Positions 9,299-16,912 of a DNA stretch of 44,172 nt are shown here, piece by piece. The stretch is from positions 1 to 44,172 of IMG/VR virus record IMGVR_UViG_3300033148_003616. One strand, given 5' to 3'. How positions within the stretch are numbered: the stretch's first letter is position 1; the number at the start of each line of letters is the position of its first letter. This DNA comes from a virus. Below the pieces are notes generated by a model. The model did not search any database, was not told the origin of the DNA, and saw only the letters and a list, made by a program, of their open reading frames with translations. The position numbers were made by a program, and so were the translations under genes.

Positions 9299-9727
9299 TT
9301 ATACTAAACTGCGTGAGAAGGCTTCTCTTAAACCGGAGATAGATTGTTGTAATCTTGCTCCTTTGTTACCTTCAATCTCTCCCAATCTTTTATGTTTCTT
9401 AGATTCTGCTTTACCAATCGCCTGTCTTTTAGCAGCACTTGCTCCTAAGGCTCCTGTGATACCTGATAAGGCTCCTCCAACTAGAGCGCCCATAGGACCG
9501 CCTGCAGCGAATCCAGTAGCAGCTCCTGATAGAATTCCTCCACCTACTCCGCCTATAGCATCTCCGGCAGCACTTCCAATCTGTCCTCCTATAGAGGCAG
9601 GTGTAGCCTTCTTACTAAATAGGTTCTGAAAAGAAGATAGGAATCCACCTCCACCTGACCCAACATTTTTTAACTTATCAGCTTCTAGAGATAATCTTTT
9701 TTGTTTTGCAAACTCACCTATATTCAT
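9299..9727 (-). CDS. Gly/Ala-rich small virion protein
   Basis: A 142-residue protein. The central part, about residues 45-100, is almost entirely Gly, Ala and Ser with hydrophobic residues (GGVGGGILSGAATGFAAGG), flanked by basic helices. The composition suggests a membrane-inserting or glycine-zipper segment, as found in internal proteins ejected by short-tailed phages. It sits between a fibre-like gene and the adaptor gene, with 8-9 bases on each side. It resembles no enzyme. A role as a minor internal virion protein is inferred. Confidence 0.6.
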   Translation of the reverse strand: MNIGEFAKQKRLSLEADKLKNVGSGGGGFLSSFQNLFSKKATPASIGGQIGSAAGDAIGGVGGGILSGAATGFAAGGPMGALVGGALSGITGALGASAAKRQAIGKAESKKHKRLGEIEGNKGARLQQSISGLREAFSRSLV

Positions 9728-9735
9728 ACTTCCCT

Positions 9736-10683
9736 CTACTTCTTAATAAATACACAAGATAATGTCGCTGCATTTCCTGTACTGGTTGTTGTATATTCTA
9801 AATCCCCTGAACTTACAGTGAATACTACTCCTAAAGAGTCTCCTACATATTCATCTACTGCCAAGGTATCGGTATCATCAAATTCTAAAGTACCGGATCT
9901 TAGAGACCCGTTTCTTTTAACCTTATAATGTATCGTACATGACTCATCCGTACCTAGAGTAGTTAATCCTACCGTAGTGGCTGACGAGGTGTTGTCTGCT
10001 AAGGTGAGTGCATTAGTTGCAGATAAGGCACTTGAGTTAAGCGTCACTACCTCAATAGGCATTTCCAGCTTATCACTAGTATTTACTTTAACTATATTAA
10101 CATATGCTGAATCAGCGTTATTCCTGCCTTGGATAGATACATTATTAACAACTGCTGCGTTAGCTAGATCAGCCCCTAGAGCCAATTTGTCAGAAGTGTT
10201 AACTTTCAGCATATTGATGTCACCCGAACCTGCGTTATTACGCCCTAGTATATTTATGTTATTTTTCATCTTCAATACAGATACTTCTGCACCAAAGTCG
10301 ATATTATCGCCACCATCTACTTTAAATAGATTAACTGAACCAGTACCTGCCTGATCCTCTCCTAATACATAGGTGTTGTTCTTTAGAGGTACGTGTATAA
10401 TTAGAGCATCTGCACTGTCATAGGTGAAAATCGCGGTACTGACTGCTGCTGCATTTACCCAATTTAAGGAAGTGTTATTAGCCAGTTGAATCTTATCTGA
10501 ATTTACAGCATCATCTGAAATAGCACCTGTGCCAATTTTAATACCCTTACCTGCGGCTGTATGATCATGCTCCGCTATCTTTTGAAAAGTATCAGTTTTC
10601 ATAATATCTCCCCAACCAGTTGATCCATTGGTAGGGACTTTAATGGTAAGCTCTGCAGCTCCTCCTAGAGTGATATATGCCAT
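9736..10683 (-). CDS. Repeat-containing fibre/appendage protein
   Basis: A 315-residue protein rich in Asn, Thr, Ser, Ala and Val. About residues 108-212 contain three tandem units of some 35 residues, each with an L/Q-G-x-x-x-A-G/D-x-x-x-V/I-N sequence followed by KVNTSDKL or a variant and a short polar end. A separate C-terminal domain follows (GTLEFDDTDTLAVDEYVGD and onward), probably a strand fold. Parallel-strand repeats plus a distinct tip are typical of tail fibres and head fibres. Its start codon overlaps the stop of the 48-residue gene upstream (TAATG). Receptor binding is a reasonable but unproven role. Confidence 0.6.
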   Translation of the reverse strand: MAYITLGGAAELTIKVPTNGSTGWGDIMKTDTFQKIAEHDHTAAGKGIKIGTGAISDDAVNSDKIQLANNTSLNWVNAAAVSTAIFTYDSADALIIHVPLKNNTYVLGEDQAGTGSVNLFKVDGGDNIDFGAEVSVLKMKNNINILGRNNAGSGDINMLKVNTSDKLALGADLANAAVVNNVSIQGRNNADSAYVNIVKVNTSDKLEMPIEVVTLNSSALSATNALTLADNTSSATTVGLTTLGTDESCTIHYKVKRNGSLRSGTLEFDDTDTLAVDEYVGDSLGVVFTVSSGDLEYTTTSTGNAATLSCVFIKK

Positions 10684-10829
10684 TATTTATTCCTTAGTCT
10701 AAAAGAGTGTAAAATATTCTTTCTCTTCTGTAGGTTCACTATCTTAGAAGGTTTAGCCTTTTCTGCTTTATCTCTAGCTCCAAAGGATAGTACTCTGCTT
10801 AGTAGGGATTTCTTCTTTTGTTTATCCAT
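10683..10829 (-). CDS. 48-residue basic protein, unknown
   Basis: A short reading frame that translates from ATG at 10829 to TAA at 10683 as a very basic peptide (MDKQKKKSLLSRVLSFGAR at its start, ending in FRLRNK). Both ends overlap neighbours by one base as TAATG: its start overlaps the stop of the upstream 65-residue gene and its stop overlaps the start of the fibre-like gene. This tight coupling supports that it is really translated. No domain is recognised; a small DNA- or virion-binding protein is possible. Confidence 0.6.
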   Translation of the reverse strand: MDKQKKKSLLSRVLSFGARDKAEKAKPSKIVNLQKRKNILHSFRLRNK

Positions 10830-11026
10830 TATTTGTCCTTCTTGTCTTTTTTGTCTTTCATTCTTTCTATGGCTTCTTTAGCCCTTTTTAAAGTAGCGTC
10901 TGCAAAGTCCTGTTCCACATCGGGTCTCTTCCAATCCGAGTTGGCTTTCTTAGACTTCTTTTTCTTTCGCATCTTCTTCTCTAAAGAGGCGGTTGCTGCT
11001 AAAGCTATTAATTGAGGTAGTGGCAT
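10829..11026 (-). CDS. 65-residue Lys-rich protein, unknown
   Basis: A 65-residue protein with a short hydrophobic N-terminus (MPLPQLIALAATASL), then Lys-rich helix (KKMRKKKKSKK), a middle segment with DVEQDFADATLKRAKEAIERM and a Lys/Asp tail. It lies between two fibre-type genes and is coupled by TAATG to the next small gene. Composition suggests a nucleic-acid or membrane-surface contact. No family is recognised. It is probably genuine because of the tight coupling and the clean spacing in an otherwise densely packed operon. Confidence 0.6.
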   Translation of the reverse strand: MPLPQLIALAATASLEKKMRKKKKSKKANSDWKRPDVEQDFADATLKRAKEAIERMKDKKDKKDK

Positions 11027-11060
11027 AACTTGTCCTTATTTTAGTTTTCTTATTTCTTTA

Positions 11061-12992
11061 TTAAGTAAATCTAGTCGTCAATCTATGATAAGACAGTTCT
11101 TCTAGGGTCACATGTGTCTGGTAATCATTAGAAGATCCTTTTATTCTTGTAGTGTTAAGAGAGTGTACTTCAAAAGTAAGTGTAGTGGCAGTGGCTACAA
11201 AAGTCCTGTTTATAGCCATATGTGCACCCGATCCCCATGCTGTAGTAGTCCTTTCGATTTGGTATGCATCTGATATAATGGTAGAACCGTCTTTAGCATA
11301 TATCCCTATAACACAGTAATCGTTATTAGTAGACTCTACAAAGAATTGACCATTTATCTTATATGTATTACCTATCACTAGATTATTAAAGGTAAGGTCG
11401 CTCATAACACCATTAGCTGTCGCATTAGAGGTTAAGTATTTATGCTGCCAGTCGTTTAAAGGTACAGCGGCAAGAAATGTTACGTCACTAGACCATCCTG
11501 ATATAGGTACTTTTACTATAGTGGTAATTGTATCAGTATTTGCAAAAGTGATAGGAGAAGTATCTGTTATGGTCGCAGAAGTAGTACCATTTTGCCAGTA
11601 TATACTGAACCCATCAGAAGCATTTAGTACTGGTGTACCTGTATAATACACAGAAGAACCAACGTCAGCAATAAGTGTATCACCTACTACCATTCTTACA
11701 CCGGTTTCCAATAGTTTATCATTATCAATGGAATAACCTGTAGGCATATTATAATCTAAAGTGAAAGAAATAGGAGCACCTGTTAAGGCAGATTTATATT
11801 GGATTTCCATTGAATCCCCTACTCTTCTCCACATACCTGTATGGGCTACATTCGTAGTACCCCAACTAGCTACGGGAGTAAAGCTAGTCCAATCTGTCAT
11901 ATTTGATTTAGCAGGGGTGATGATATGTTCTACTTGTGCGGTTGCGTGAATAGCAATACCACCTGAGCGGTTATATGCATTTGTCACTTGACCATAAATA
12001 TAATCGTCTGCTACAAGATCAAGCGTGACCGTAGTTCCTGCTGCTAAACTAGCTGTGGTTATCTCTTGAACTGATATAATATTGGCAGAAGAATCCCTTA
12101 TATAAACGCCCGTGCCTGTACCCGATAAACCAAAGATATTTGCTGTTAATGTAATATTCTTTTTAGCCCTAATCCTAGTAAGCCCACCAGAATCTTCAAT
12201 AATAAATAAAGAGTTATCAGAGTTTGAAACTAATGAAATATCAAAATCGTCTGTCGAACCTGTCGCATCCCAAAAGTTAGCTTGAAGAGTGGCATTACTA
12301 TATTCGGTATCTGTTAAATTAGCATTAAAAAATGGTTTAGTTGATAACTCAATATCATCCACCTTAAGTATCTTCCCACTGTTTCCAGTCACTACCTGAA
12401 ACCCGTACCTTAAACCCGTAGTCCCTGCAGGTACAAAGAAAGATGTCTCATATCTCTTTGATGTAGAGGATGCTTCTAATAAATCTAGACTACTTGTTAT
12501 TACGGTATCATCCTGATCTAGAACTAAGAACTTAATATCACCAGTATCTCCATCATAATCATAATAAAAGGGAGCTTTCATAAAATTACTAACTTGTTTA
12601 GGATCTACTGCAATGTCCGTGTCTATAATAAAGAAATCATTAGCTGAGGTTGAACCCATTGTATATTTAAGACTTGAAGTACTTGATATAGGTGAACTTG
12701 TCTCATCTCCTAGAGTACCATCTAAAGTACCAGTACCTGCTGCATCTGGGGCAGCATTATTACCAGTAGTGAAATCTGAGGAGCTGGTGGTCTCAAAAGT
12801 CTCTGTATGGAAAGAGTCTAAACCCCCTCCTCCAGATCCTATCACTTGCCAAGCAGTACCATCATACCGCCACATACCTGCTGCTCTAGCAGTACCGTCA
12901 CTAATCTGTAACTGTCCAGTAACAGGGTTAGAGGGGTCTGCACTTACTGGAAGTAAGGTTATGCCCCGTTCAAATTTCTTAACATCACTCAT
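11061..12992 (-). CDS. Tail-fibre-like / receptor-binding protein
   Basis: A 643-residue, Thr/Ser/Asp/Gly-rich, strand-dominated protein. The N-terminus (VSADPSNPVTGQLQISDGT and MWRYDGTAWQVIG) has the form of a fibre stem that starts with a short display motif. A jelly-roll-like segment then follows at about 55-225 (DFFIIDTDIAVDP, RYGFQVVTGNSGKILKVDDIEL), of the type seen in carbohydrate-binding modules. Later segments repeat similar strand patterns with aromatic residues (SVYYTGTPVLNASDGFSIYW). It is the largest of the fibre-like proteins and a good candidate for host recognition. Function is inferred from composition and location. Confidence 0.65.
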   Translation of the reverse strand: MSDVKKFERGITLLPVSADPSNPVTGQLQISDGTARAAGMWRYDGTAWQVIGSGGGGLDSFHTETFETTSSSDFTTGNNAAPDAAGTGTLDGTLGDETSSPISSTSSLKYTMGSTSANDFFIIDTDIAVDPKQVSNFMKAPFYYDYDGDTGDIKFLVLDQDDTVITSSLDLLEASSTSKRYETSFFVPAGTTGLRYGFQVVTGNSGKILKVDDIELSTKPFFNANLTDTEYSNATLQANFWDATGSTDDFDISLVSNSDNSLFIIEDSGGLTRIRAKKNITLTANIFGLSGTGTGVYIRDSSANIISVQEITTASLAAGTTVTLDLVADDYIYGQVTNAYNRSGGIAIHATAQVEHIITPAKSNMTDWTSFTPVASWGTTNVAHTGMWRRVGDSMEIQYKSALTGAPISFTLDYNMPTGYSIDNDKLLETGVRMVVGDTLIADVGSSVYYTGTPVLNASDGFSIYWQNGTTSATITDTSPITFANTDTITTIVKVPISGWSSDVTFLAAVPLNDWQHKYLTSNATANGVMSDLTFNNLVIGNTYKINGQFFVESTNNDYCVIGIYAKDGSTIISDAYQIERTTTAWGSGAHMAINRTFVATATTLTFEVHSLNTTRIKGSSNDYQTHVTLEELSYHRLTTRFT

Positions 12993-13001
12993 ATTTATCC
13001 T

Positions 13002-13268
13002 CTATTGAAAATATTCAATTACTTTAATTATGGTTATAATAGACCCACTGATAGCTGCACTGTATAATAGCATAGATTTAAGCAATTTTAAAGCCTTTCT
13101 AGGCTCTTCTAAAAGTGCAATCCTATCCTGATTATCCTTATGTAGCTTCTCTAATACATCAGTTCTTCTCATGTGTTCATAGAGGTTCTTGTCAATTGAA
13201 TCCAACCTCCGATCAATATTCTCTTTATGATCGTCAATCTTCCCAATAATTAAGTCTAATTTATCCAT
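13002..13268 (-). CDS. Coiled-coil protein with C-terminal membrane segment
   Basis: An 88-residue protein. Residues 1-60 are a charged coiled coil with an Asp/Ile/Leu rhythm (IIGKIDDHKENIDRRLDSI), and residues about 66-86 form one transmembrane helix (LLYSAAISGSIITIIKVIEY). This layout resembles small XhlA-type proteins associated with lysis and similar phage membrane proteins, but it sits in the virion operon far from the holin. Its start overlaps the stop of the upstream gene by one base. A role at the host membrane is inferred. Confidence 0.65.
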   Translation of the reverse strand: MDKLDLIIGKIDDHKENIDRRLDSIDKNLYEHMRRTDVLEKLHKDNQDRIALLEEPRKALKLLKSMLLYSAAISGSIITIIKVIEYFQ

Positions 13269-13693
13269 TACCTTACCACTATTGCTAGAATTGAAAGCAG
13301 TATCGCTAGAGTGTACATACCTTGTCTTTTAAGTATATTCTCCATTCTCTCGCTTTCTCTAGCCCCTATCTCTCTAATGACCAGCTCTAACTGATCTTTA
13401 ACATTTACTACAATATGTCCTCTATCTTGCCTACTCATGTTTTTAAGAACCAGATCTTTATCTTTTCTTATATAGTTAATTTCATTTAATATTACTTCTA
13501 ATTCATCAGAGGTAGCCTTACGTGGTATACCGCTATCTAGGACCAGCTTATGTAATTCCAGTCCTTTTAAGAACTTCATATTACCTTTGACAATCTGATC
13601 TACAGGGAACTGGTCTAATAGTTCTTGAGATGGCTCTACTAATAATCGAGGGTGCTTGTTATCCTTAAATACCAATACCTTTTTCTTAGACAT
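13268..13693 (-). CDS. Coiled-coil protein with C-terminal membrane tail
   Basis: A 141-residue protein with charged helices over most of its length (ELEVILNEINYIRKDKDLVL, LVIREIGARESERMENIL) and a hydrophobic C-terminus (YTLAILLSILAIVVR) that should anchor it in a membrane. It overlaps both neighbours: the upstream gene by 8 bases and the downstream one by 1. Like the next gene it looks like a tail-anchored coiled-coil protein, so the two may be partners. No family is recognised. Confidence 0.6.
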   Translation of the reverse strand: MSKKKVLVFKDNKHPRLLVEPSQELLDQFPVDQIVKGNMKFLKGLELHKLVLDSGIPRKATSDELEVILNEINYIRKDKDLVLKNMSRQDRGHIVVNVKDQLELVIREIGARESERMENILKRQGMYTLAILLSILAIVVR

Positions 13694-13958
13694 CTACGGC
13701 TCCATTGAATTTATTTGATTTCTTTAATTCCTTATATATAATATCCATTATCTTATTATAAGAAACACTATCCTCTGGTAAGACAAATTGATCCGTATGT
13801 ATAAGGTTCTTACCGGCTTCTCTCGCAGCTTGGTCTTTATATAGGTGTAATCCTATCTGAATTCCGGGAGATTGCGCTCCTACGATAGCGAATTCAATTT
13901 TTATATACTCCGCCAATACACCACTATCATTAATCTCTATTTCTTTTTTAATTGCCAC
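13686..13958 (-). CDS. 90-residue protein, unknown
   Basis: A 90-residue acidic protein that begins with a strand-rich half (KKEIEINDSGVLAEYIKIEF, IQIGLHLYKDQAAREAG) and ends with a helix (YNKIMDIIYKELKKSNKF). It lies between a fibre-like gene and the coiled-coil membrane pair, in the same operon. The pattern could be a small fibre chaperone or accessory protein, since such genes often follow fibre genes, but there is no motif to prove it. Confidence 0.55.
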   Translation of the reverse strand: MAIKKEIEINDSGVLAEYIKIEFAIVGAQSPGIQIGLHLYKDQAAREAGKNLIHTDQFVLPEDSVSYNKIMDIIYKELKKSNKFNGAVDV

Positions 13959-13966
13959 TTCTACTC

Positions 13967-15154
13967 CTAAATTATATGCCAGTTACTACCATCACACTGA
14001 ATCCTAACAAAATCATATTGTGAGGAAAGTGCATGGGTAGTGGCTCCATCAATTGTTTCAGATGCATTACCATCAACTGTTACTACATTTGCACTACTAT
14101 CTATTTTTTTAATTACATACACCCTACCGCTATTACTAGTCGCTGCAGGTAATGTCACTGTGAAGGCTGCTGAGGTAGCATCTCCTATTACTGTATGATG
14201 TGTATCATCTAAGGTGGTGGCTCCTGAGATACTGTCTAACGACTTGGTGAGACCTTGTTTTATATGAAGGTCTCCATTACTCATTATCTCTATAGAGTCC
14301 TTATTAGCCCCAGTTTTCCATTCAAATCCCTGAGATCCTACATACCTAAATCTGTAGTAAGAGTCAGCTAACTTGTGATGGCATTGCATATAAGCACCTC
14401 CATAAGTTATATTTGTACCCCCTCCTTGAAATAAGCTAGCAGTGGTGGTGGAGGATGCTCCATAATCTGTAAAGTAATGACGTAAGACTCCTGCAGAACT
14501 ATATAATCTAATACCGTTGGCATTTGAATTATCACCTACTACATGCAGTGCTGTTAAAGGAGTAGCTGTACCTAAACCTAATCTGTCATTTGTATCATCC
14601 CAGAAAAGTTCCGCAGCATCTCCACCCAAGGCTCCTGCATTATTATATTGGACTGCCCCATCTGTCGAAGCAGGGGCGACAGTCATATCTACTGTATCGG
14701 TTGTACTATTTCCATCTACATCAATAGATGAGTCACTTGAAGTTATTGTTAATGTTGAAGCCGCCTCTGCAACAGGATTAGTTCCTGTATCCGTTTGGAT
14801 TGTTGTGAAGGATAGACCTCCACCTCCAGAAGCGGCTTTAAAAAAACCCGAGGCTGCAATCACTCCTACGCTGCCTGCGGCTACTGTAAAGTTAAATCTG
14901 ACGTAATCATACGCATCAATGTCGAAAGTATCAAAGTCTCCACCTGAGGATAGCGTACCTACACTTTGCCAAGAGGAGGAGTTTTTAATCCTACCTTGTA
15001 CAGTCAGTGTACCGGATGTTGTAAAGTCAGTAGCTACTGATAGCTTAACTTCTCCATGTACATTATACTCATCTAATCCAACAACCCCTGAAGCGGCTGT
15101 GTGAGAGATTGAGGCAAAGAGTTTATCTTTGCTATATTTTTTTCCTGTAGTCAT
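13967..15154 (-). CDS. Tail-fibre-like protein
   Basis: A 395-residue protein. Residues about 165-205 carry a motif widespread in phage fibres and their neighbours: GAVQYNNAGALGGDAAELFW, then DRLGLGTATPLTALHVVGD. Upstream is a strand-rich domain with a Gly-rich linker (AASGGGGLSF), and downstream a Gly/Thr/Tyr-rich region and a final strand domain (AFTVTLPAATSNSGRVYVIK, ending SNWHII). There is no S74 intramolecular chaperone dyad that I can see. It starts in an ATGA overlap with the small membrane gene upstream. Probably part of the host-contact apparatus. Confidence 0.7.
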   Translation of the reverse strand: MTTGKKYSKDKLFASISHTAASGVVGLDEYNVHGEVKLSVATDFTTSGTLTVQGRIKNSSSWQSVGTLSSGGDFDTFDIDAYDYVRFNFTVAAGSVGVIAASGFFKAASGGGGLSFTTIQTDTGTNPVAEAASTLTITSSDSSIDVDGNSTTDTVDMTVAPASTDGAVQYNNAGALGGDAAELFWDDTNDRLGLGTATPLTALHVVGDNSNANGIRLYSSAGVLRHYFTDYGASSTTTASLFQGGGTNITYGGAYMQCHHKLADSYYRFRYVGSQGFEWKTGANKDSIEIMSNGDLHIKQGLTKSLDSISGATTLDDTHHTVIGDATSAAFTVTLPAATSNSGRVYVIKKIDSSANVVTVDGNASETIDGATTHALSSQYDFVRIQCDGSNWHII

Positions 15155-15324
15155 TTCTTAACAACTCCTTTCTCATGTTTCTCTATATATAAATGCTGTT
15201 TCTTAGCTTTTGCAACTGCTCTTATATGGATAAGTATTAAAAAACTATACAATAAGGCTAGTAAGTTTATAGGAGAACTTAAGGTATTTACTAAAACTTT
15301 CTTTGTTAAACTTTTTCTTTTCAT
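15151..15324 (-). CDS. 57-residue membrane protein, unknown
   Basis: A 57-residue protein with a basic N-terminus (MKRKSLTKKVLVNTL), one transmembrane helix near 15-38 (INLLALLYSFLILIHIRAV) and a basic tail. I take ATG at 15324 as the start because it lies just after the TGA of the upstream gene (TGATATG), although an in-frame TTG exists at 15336. The stop overlaps the start of the fibre gene as ATGA. The function is unknown; a small membrane protein in a virion operon may act during lysis or assembly. Confidence 0.55.
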   Translation of the reverse strand: MKRKSLTKKVLVNTLSSPINLLALLYSFLILIHIRAVAKAKKQHLYIEKHEKGVVKK

Positions 15325-15325
15325 A

Positions 15326-16093
15326 TCACCACGCAAATAAGGCTAAGTTGATTAATATACCGTCAAAGTAACCGGACACACTAGTGTTGTTAACTGTTAC
15401 GGTGTGTACTGTAATCTTCATATCTGTTTTTTCTTCAATAGGGAACCATATTCCTGCGTTTCGTTCTACAGAGGAAGATCCTTGAGCTACAACTGAAGCC
15501 AGTGCCTGAGATCTCCATACATTACTCCCTTCTGACATAATATTAAAGTGTACTTCCGCACCTGCTCCTGCTTGAGTTCTTTCTATTGCAGCACCAAATT
15601 TATTTAACAAGAGTTGATGTCCTGCAGGTACAGTATAGGAACAATCTAAAGATTGTCCATGTCCTAAAGGTAAGGAGCATATATCTCCTTCACTATGGGT
15701 TACTATAATATCACCAACTGCTGTTTCATTACTACCTCCTGTTATACCATGTATTCTAAATACTCTAAGAAAGGTTAAGGTAGTAACTACAGGAGTTAAT
15801 CCATCCATAATTACATCTTCTTCTATTTCATTATAGTCAGCATCTAACCCTAATATTTTTAAAGTTTGGATTCCTGTACCTACACTGTCATCAGCGGCAT
15901 CTGTAGATACTACTGAAAGTGTAGAGGCTGCTGTAGGAAATAACTTAGCTCCACCTAATGCATGTATATCCTCAGGATCTGTACCTGTATCTATATCTAA
16001 ATTCTCACCAAACTTGAAAAAAGGTCTAGCTCCATAGGTCTTTCCTGCTGCTACTCTCATCTCAAAATCAGGAAATTGTCTACTCTTTGTCAT
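15326..16093 (-). CDS. Conserved virion protein of marine-phage type, unknown
   Basis: A 255-residue strand-rich protein. It has the recurrent phage pattern FGENLDIDTGTDPEDIHALGG, then STDAADDSVGTGIQTLKILG and an EIEEDVIMDGLTPV segment, followed by YTVPAGHQLLL and a sheet-rich C-terminus. I recall this pattern from many environmental tailed-phage genomes, where the gene usually lies near the capsid or fibre genes and is annotated only as structural or hypothetical. It is probably a decoration or fibre-attached protein. Its location two genes below the capsid gene fits that reading. Confidence 0.65.
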   Translation of the reverse strand: MTKSRQFPDFEMRVAAGKTYGARPFFKFGENLDIDTGTDPEDIHALGGAKLFPTAASTLSVVSTDAADDSVGTGIQTLKILGLDADYNEIEEDVIMDGLTPVVTTLTFLRVFRIHGITGGSNETAVGDIIVTHSEGDICSLPLGHGQSLDCSYTVPAGHQLLLNKFGAAIERTQAGAGAEVHFNIMSEGSNVWRSQALASVVAQGSSSVERNAGIWFPIEEKTDMKITVHTVTVNNTSVSGYFDGILINLALFAW

Positions 16094-16137
16094 ATCTCTC
16101 CTAAAAAGTGAGTAGTTTAGCCATATACTCAGATGGT

Positions 16138-16157
16138 GTAGGAGGGAGGTTTCCTAC
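16138..16157. other. Perfect 6-bp hairpin in a leader
   Basis: GTAGGA, eight bases, TCCTAC. It lies in the 72-base gap between two virion genes. There is no T-tract on either side, so it is not a typical terminator; it may be an mRNA processing or stability element. Function is unknown. Confidence 0.4.
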
Positions 16158-16165
16158 AAGAACCT

Positions 16166-16504
16166 TTAACCGTAAACTATGTAAACCGATTGAGTAGCTA
16201 CAGGAGTTGATGCCCCTGTTAAAACTACTCTGACTAAGGGTAGGCATGCGTCTGTGGCATGTTCTACTTCAAGTCCAACTGCTGCCACTGCACTACTAGT
16301 AGCACCCGGCAAATCTAACCACTTAACACCAGACAACGAGTGCTGGATCTTAGCTGTAAATGTACCTGAGGTGAATGCTGTAGTTTCAATTGCAATAGCA
16401 ATGTCCGTGGCATTTCCGGGTAAAGAGATTGGTTCACTCGTAGCAGTAGCTGTTCTAGCTGCACTTGCAAACATCTCCTGTCTCTTTTCTATTATATTAG
16501 ACAT
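16166..16504 (-). CDS. Small virion protein, possible decoration protein
   Basis: A 112-residue, Ala/Thr/Ser/Val-rich protein, mainly strands after an N-terminal helix (SNIIEKRQEMFASAARTATA). Segments such as ATDIAIAIETTAFTSGTFTA, KIQHSLSGVKWLDLPG and LVRVVLTGASTPVATQSVYI read like a compact beta-sandwich. Two genes below the capsid gene, this is a common place for capsid decoration or stabilising proteins. It does not show a recognisable named family. Confidence 0.6.
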   Translation of the reverse strand: MSNIIEKRQEMFASAARTATATSEPISLPGNATDIAIAIETTAFTSGTFTAKIQHSLSGVKWLDLPGATSSAVAAVGLEVEHATDACLPLVRVVLTGASTPVATQSVYIVYG

Positions 16505-16512
16505 ACTGACTC

Positions 16513-16848
16513 CTAGTAATTAGCTGTAACGTCATGTCCAATAATCATTAATTGAACGTCACCGTCACTTAAGGCAGCGGTTTCATCAATATCGTTAACT
16601 TTAACAATAACAGTACTTGCAGTGGTTGTAAGAGTAACGGCTTTATCCACCGCCTCAGCGTTTCCAACTGCATGACATGCTTCTGCAAATGCCTTTGAGA
16701 CAGTAATGGTGTAATGTCCCACACCTGTATCCACAATAGAACATTGTAGAGCATCCAGACCTTCTAGAGATGGAGTACCTGTACTACCTTCAATACGAAG
16801 TGCTAACACACGAACTTCTCTTTGAGCTGATTTAATTGATCTTTTCAT
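16513..16848 (-). CDS. Small virion protein, possible capsid accessory
   Basis: A 111-residue protein that is the first gene after the capsid gene. It has a basic N-terminus (MKRSIKSAQREVRVLALRIE) and strand-rich rest (CSIVDTGVGHYTITVSKAF, VTLTTTASTVIVKVNDIDE, GDVQLMIIGHD). Its ribosome site AGGAGAATATA precedes ATG at 16848. The gene is separated from the capsid gene by the terminator at 16879-16903, so it is expressed by read-through or at a lower level than capsid. A decoration or head-completion role is inferred from position. Confidence 0.6.
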   Translation of the reverse strand: MKRSIKSAQREVRVLALRIEGSTGTPSLEGLDALQCSIVDTGVGHYTITVSKAFAEACHAVGNAEAVDKAVTLTTTASTVIVKVNDIDETAALSDGDVQLMIIGHDVTANY

Positions 16849-16878
16849 TATATTCTCCTGTAACCCTTGGGAGGGTTG

Positions 16879-16903
16879 AAAAAGACTCCTCAGAAGAGGA
16901 GCC
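16879..16903 (-). terminator. Rho-independent terminator after capsid gene
   Basis: On the minus strand, just below the capsid stop, a 6-bp stem (CTCCTC, loop TTCT, GAGGAG) is followed by TC and five T. A second perfect 6-bp palindrome (AACCCT, TGGG, AGGGTT at 16862-16877) lies below it. The position suggests that capsid mRNA ends here while some transcripts read through to the next virion genes. Confidence 0.8.
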
Positions 16904-16912
16904 TATATTTTA

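Noticed and set aside
12613-13008. A 131-residue plus-strand frame opposite the large fibre gene
   Set aside because: Antisense shadow with no ribosome site and no neighbour in that direction.
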